Shown here: in pieces, positions 63,001 to 64,000 of the stretch
Layout of the letters: every line of letters starts with the position of its first letter
Position numbering within the stretch: position 1 is the stretch's first letter
Assembly: GCF_901709675.1 (NCBI RefSeq)
Contig: NC_051095.1
Coordinates: forward strand, 13,531,456-13,595,455
Direction: 5' to 3'
Length of the DNA stretch: 64,000 nucleotides
Source: Syngnathus acus
Lineage: Eukaryota > Chordata > Actinopteri > Syngnathiformes > Syngnathidae
Program-made: the position numbers and the translations under genes
The notes under the pieces: model-generated
Database searches by the model: none
What the model saw: the letters and a program-made list of their open reading frames with translations, nothing else
Told to the model about the DNA's origin: nothing

Positions 63001-63180
63001 CCAGACGTCGGGCCATCAAAATGTCGACGGGTCCCCGATGACGGATCGCATTGAGGGGCACACCTCCGTCTTCCTCCCCAGGTCTTTGGTGATTTGCTCC
63101 AGAGAGATCCCCATCCTGTGCCTGCTGCTCATGCTGGGCACCTTGTGGCTGGGTTACGCCCTCTACCTCGTCAAGAGGAG
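56961..63180 (+). CDS. slc4a11: SLC4A11-type membrane transporter, 13 exons, truncated by window edge
   Basis: SLC4A11 is a plasma-membrane transporter of the SLC4 family; the mammalian protein carries H+/OH- (stimulated by ammonia) and supports water flux in corneal endothelium (family knowledge). Exons: 56961-57011, 58113-58193, 58425-58468, 59013-59232, 59311-59392, 59621-59744, 60078-60287, 60405-60489, 60601-60726, 61107-61220, 61474-61606, 61881-61954, 62907-63180. All junctions are in phase and cover about 539 codons. The cytoplasmic domain shows [28 protein letters not shown] and [12 protein letters not shown]. Transmembrane segments begin at [19 protein letters not shown]; the family blocks [23 protein letters not shown] and [20 protein letters not shown] follow. 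An extracellular loop carries two N-glycosylation sequons. The first coding exon and the remaining transmembrane part (from about TM6) are not seen. Confidence 0.93.
57012..58112. other. slc4a11 intron
   Basis: 1101-bp GT-AG intron with no recognisable internal feature. Confidence 0.5.
58113..58193 (+). CDS. slc4a11: slc4a11 N-terminal exon 2
   Basis: Acceptor CATCTGCAG, donor TCAG|GTATGA. Encodes [20 protein letters not shown] then SQLSVS. This part of the N-terminus is poorly conserved; assignment rests on splice sites and on phase 1 at both ends, which keeps the frame from the preceding exon to the next. The ATG at 58115 could also serve as an alternative start. Confidence 0.7.
58425..58468 (+). 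CDS. slc4a11: slc4a11 exon (44 nt)
   Basis: Acceptor TATATTCACAG, donor GAAAG|GTAAAA. Encodes [15 protein letters not shown], equivalent to the CVLLHTSRK segment of the mammalian protein, and ends in phase 0. Confidence 0.85.
58469..59012. other. slc4a11 intron
   Basis: 544-bp GT-AG intron, no recognisable repeat. Confidence 0.7.
59013..59232 (+). CDS. slc4a11: slc4a11 exon, cytoplasmic domain
   Basis: Encodes [40 protein letters not shown] and [11 protein letters not shown], which align block for block with the [21 protein letters not shown] region of SLC4A11. Donor GGGAG|GTAGGA. Confidence 0.95.
59311..59392 (+). CDS. slc4a11: slc4a11 exon, cytoplasmic domain
   Basis: Encodes [17 protein letters not shown] then [10 protein letters not shown], one of the best conserved SLC4A11 blocks. 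Donor ATTCT|GTGCGT. Confidence 0.95.
59621..59744 (+). CDS. slc4a11: slc4a11 exon, cytoplasmic domain
   Basis: Encodes [20 protein letters not shown] then [20 protein letters not shown]. Ends in phase 0 at donor ACG|GTAAGT. Confidence 0.95.
59745..60077. other. slc4a11 intron
   Basis: 333-bp GT-AG intron, nothing recognised. Confidence 0.7.
60078..60287 (+). CDS. slc4a11: slc4a11 exon, cytoplasmic domain
   Basis: Encodes [20 protein letters not shown], then [20 protein letters not shown], ending LKXX-like GKELK in phase 0. The ATMFSDI.FRQ.LLET block is diagnostic. Confidence 0.95.
60405..60489 (+). CDS. slc4a11: slc4a11 exon, membrane-domain entry
   Basis: Encodes [20 protein letters not shown] then LYPSDFTD, the conserved segment just before the first transmembrane helix (KCKDF..GKG..ED..R.PLYPLDFTDG). 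Confidence 0.95.
60601..60726 (+). CDS. slc4a11: slc4a11 exon with TM1
   Basis: Encodes [20 protein letters not shown] then [16 protein letters not shown], i.e. the first membrane helix and the SLC4 signature AFGSLNDE. Donor ATAG|GTACTG. Confidence 0.96.
60727..61106. other. slc4a11 intron
   Basis: 380-bp intron with a possible decayed hAT-type end near 60782 (AGAGGTGTCAATGTCAAGAC, CTGGGGGCCAGATCC). Confidence 0.55.
61107..61220 (+). CDS. slc4a11: slc4a11 exon with TM2
   Basis: Encodes [20 protein letters not shown] then [18 protein letters not shown]: the conserved QSIGG..Y.LF.G.PL..L.TTAPL block. Confidence 0.96.
61474..61606 (+). CDS. slc4a11: slc4a11 exon with TM3
   Basis: Encodes [20 protein letters not shown] then [20 protein letters not shown] and KLFKR. 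The [16 protein letters not shown] block is diagnostic of SLC4A11. Confidence 0.96.
61881..61954 (+). CDS. slc4a11: slc4a11 exon with TM4
   Basis: Encodes [20 protein letters not shown] then GTVK, the SLC4 family STEE.IALFI..F..DA block. Donor AAAA|GTGAGT. Confidence 0.96.
62210..62359 (+). repeat. 74/76-bp tandem duplication
   Basis: Two adjacent units starting GTCTGTTGAAGAC and ending GGATTAGAAATAA. The second has a 2-bp insertion (GACTTAATAC versus GACAATAC); otherwise nearly identical, so recent. Confidence 0.95.
62385..62515 (-). repeat. SINE-like 3' end, minus strand
   Basis: ATCCATCCGTCCATTATCCA, GGGGGTCGCCGGCGTGCTGG, AGCCTATCCCAGC and CAGCCAATCGCAGCC match the 3' half of the family at 55214-55576 in reverse. 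A poly-A run follows the opposite side. Confidence 0.75.
62907..63180 (+). CDS. slc4a11: slc4a11 exon, extracellular loop and next membrane helix
   Basis: Encodes [20 protein letters not shown], a hydrophilic loop with sequons NST and NQT, then [20 protein letters not shown] and YLVKRR. The [15 protein letters not shown] block matches mammalian SLC4A11. It ends in phase 2 (AGG AG|GTAGGC), and the family expects the next residues to be a Ser-Pro-Tyr start of an exon outside this window. Confidence 0.94.
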
Positions 63181-64000
63181 GTAGGCCACTGACTGCAACC
63201 CGTCCGGAATACTCCACATAAATGGTCAACCACATGACCTTTTTCTTTTTTCTTAATGTCATAAGTATAACATATTCAGATGAGCGTTTCCAAAAAGACT
63301 CTGCTAGTCATTATAGTGCCTATCTTCCTAGGTAAAGCATACACACACATTTGAGTTTTCGCCGCCGATTTTTGTTGTAGTTGTTCTCCTGAGAAACCCC
63401 ACGATATCTCCACTAACAATCATGACACTCCTCCGCCATACTTGATGTCTGGTGCCCTGCCGATGAGATGCTGGCCCCTCTACGGACGATGCTGCTATGC
63501 GTATAGGGAGCAGCGGTCCTCCATACTGCACAGTGAATCAGTAAAAGCCTTGTCTCATGTCAGATATTCAAACTCAGTCGGTTTGACAGGTTACAAGAAT
63601 CTTCTGATATATCATCAGAAAAACTACATATTGCCTGTAACTGTGTCATCCTTAGGTCAACGTATAGAGGCCGATATCCAATTGGACAAAGAAAACACAT
63701 CTACTGGAAGCAGTGTAACTAAATGCTACAAAACAATGAGTCTATTTATAGACTGTTGGGAAAAAATAATAATTATAATAACAACAATAAGAAGAACAAA
63801 AATAGCGTTTCACGTGTCAAACACTTGACTTCCTTTCAAAACTGAATATCTCCCTTTCACAGTCCTAGGAGAGTATTGATTCGCATCGCTGGTTGAGGAC
63901 TGAATCTCGTTTAAATACAACTGAATAAATATAGACATAAAGTGGATCATTTTGTCCAGATGAAATGAAGTGGGGCGAATGAATAGCCTGAGTAGGTTTC
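63181..64000. other. sequence after the last slc4a11 exon seen
   Basis: The next expected SLC4A11 exon (start of the HPCVRE-type block) is not here. A frame from 63381 (after acceptor-like TTTTTGTTGTAG) is in phase with the preceding exon and runs to 63828, with a PPPY motif and a Cys-rich GRCCYAYREQ stretch, but resembles no SLC4A11 sequence I know; see findings. Confidence 0.4.

Overview
This is animal nuclear DNA, almost certainly from a teleost fish. It has spliced genes with GT-AG introns, large AT-rich non-coding stretches, microsatellites, and repeat types common in fish: hAT elements with 8-bp target duplications, a tRNA-headed SINE-like repeat, and a non-LTR retrotransposon. There are no bacterial features. 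The species cannot be named from the sequence alone.

Two host genes lie on the + strand. The first (791-34512, 8 coding exons, 431 codons plus stop) is a GDNF-family receptor alpha, best read as gfra4. Its 43-nt first coding exon carries the start of the signal peptide. A 26.5-kb intron follows, then exons at 27384-34512 that encode three cysteine-rich domains and a GPI-anchor tail. Every junction keeps frame. Intron 3 uses a GC donor. A poly(A) signal sits at 35371. The second gene (56961-63180 and beyond the right edge) is slc4a11, a membrane transporter of the SLC4 family. Thirteen consecutive coding exons are in phase, covering the cytoplasmic domain and the first transmembrane segments. 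GFRA4 and SLC4A11 both lie on human 20p13, so the linkage supports both calls.

The giant first intron of gfra4 holds a nested transposon (a hAT at 1470-3137 containing a TA-flanked element with a 539-bp tandem duplication), LINE fragments, a chimeric hAT (18687-19515) and a 5'-truncated LINE (about 25320-27085) whose 458-codon reverse-transcriptase frame is intact.

The 21 kb between the two genes is repeat-rich. Its most notable content is three elements sharing near-identical terminal inverted repeats: 35486-36847, 42564-44462 and 50461-52564. Each carries different cargo: an inserted hAT, a 1.4-kb palindrome of GC-rich tandem units, and an intact 178-codon reading frame that looks like the C-terminal GOLD domain of FYCO1 on the minus strand. 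This last one looks like host-gene capture by a DNA transposon and is the best candidate for something undescribed. The remainder is microsatellites, degenerate SINE copies and sequence in which nothing could be recognised.
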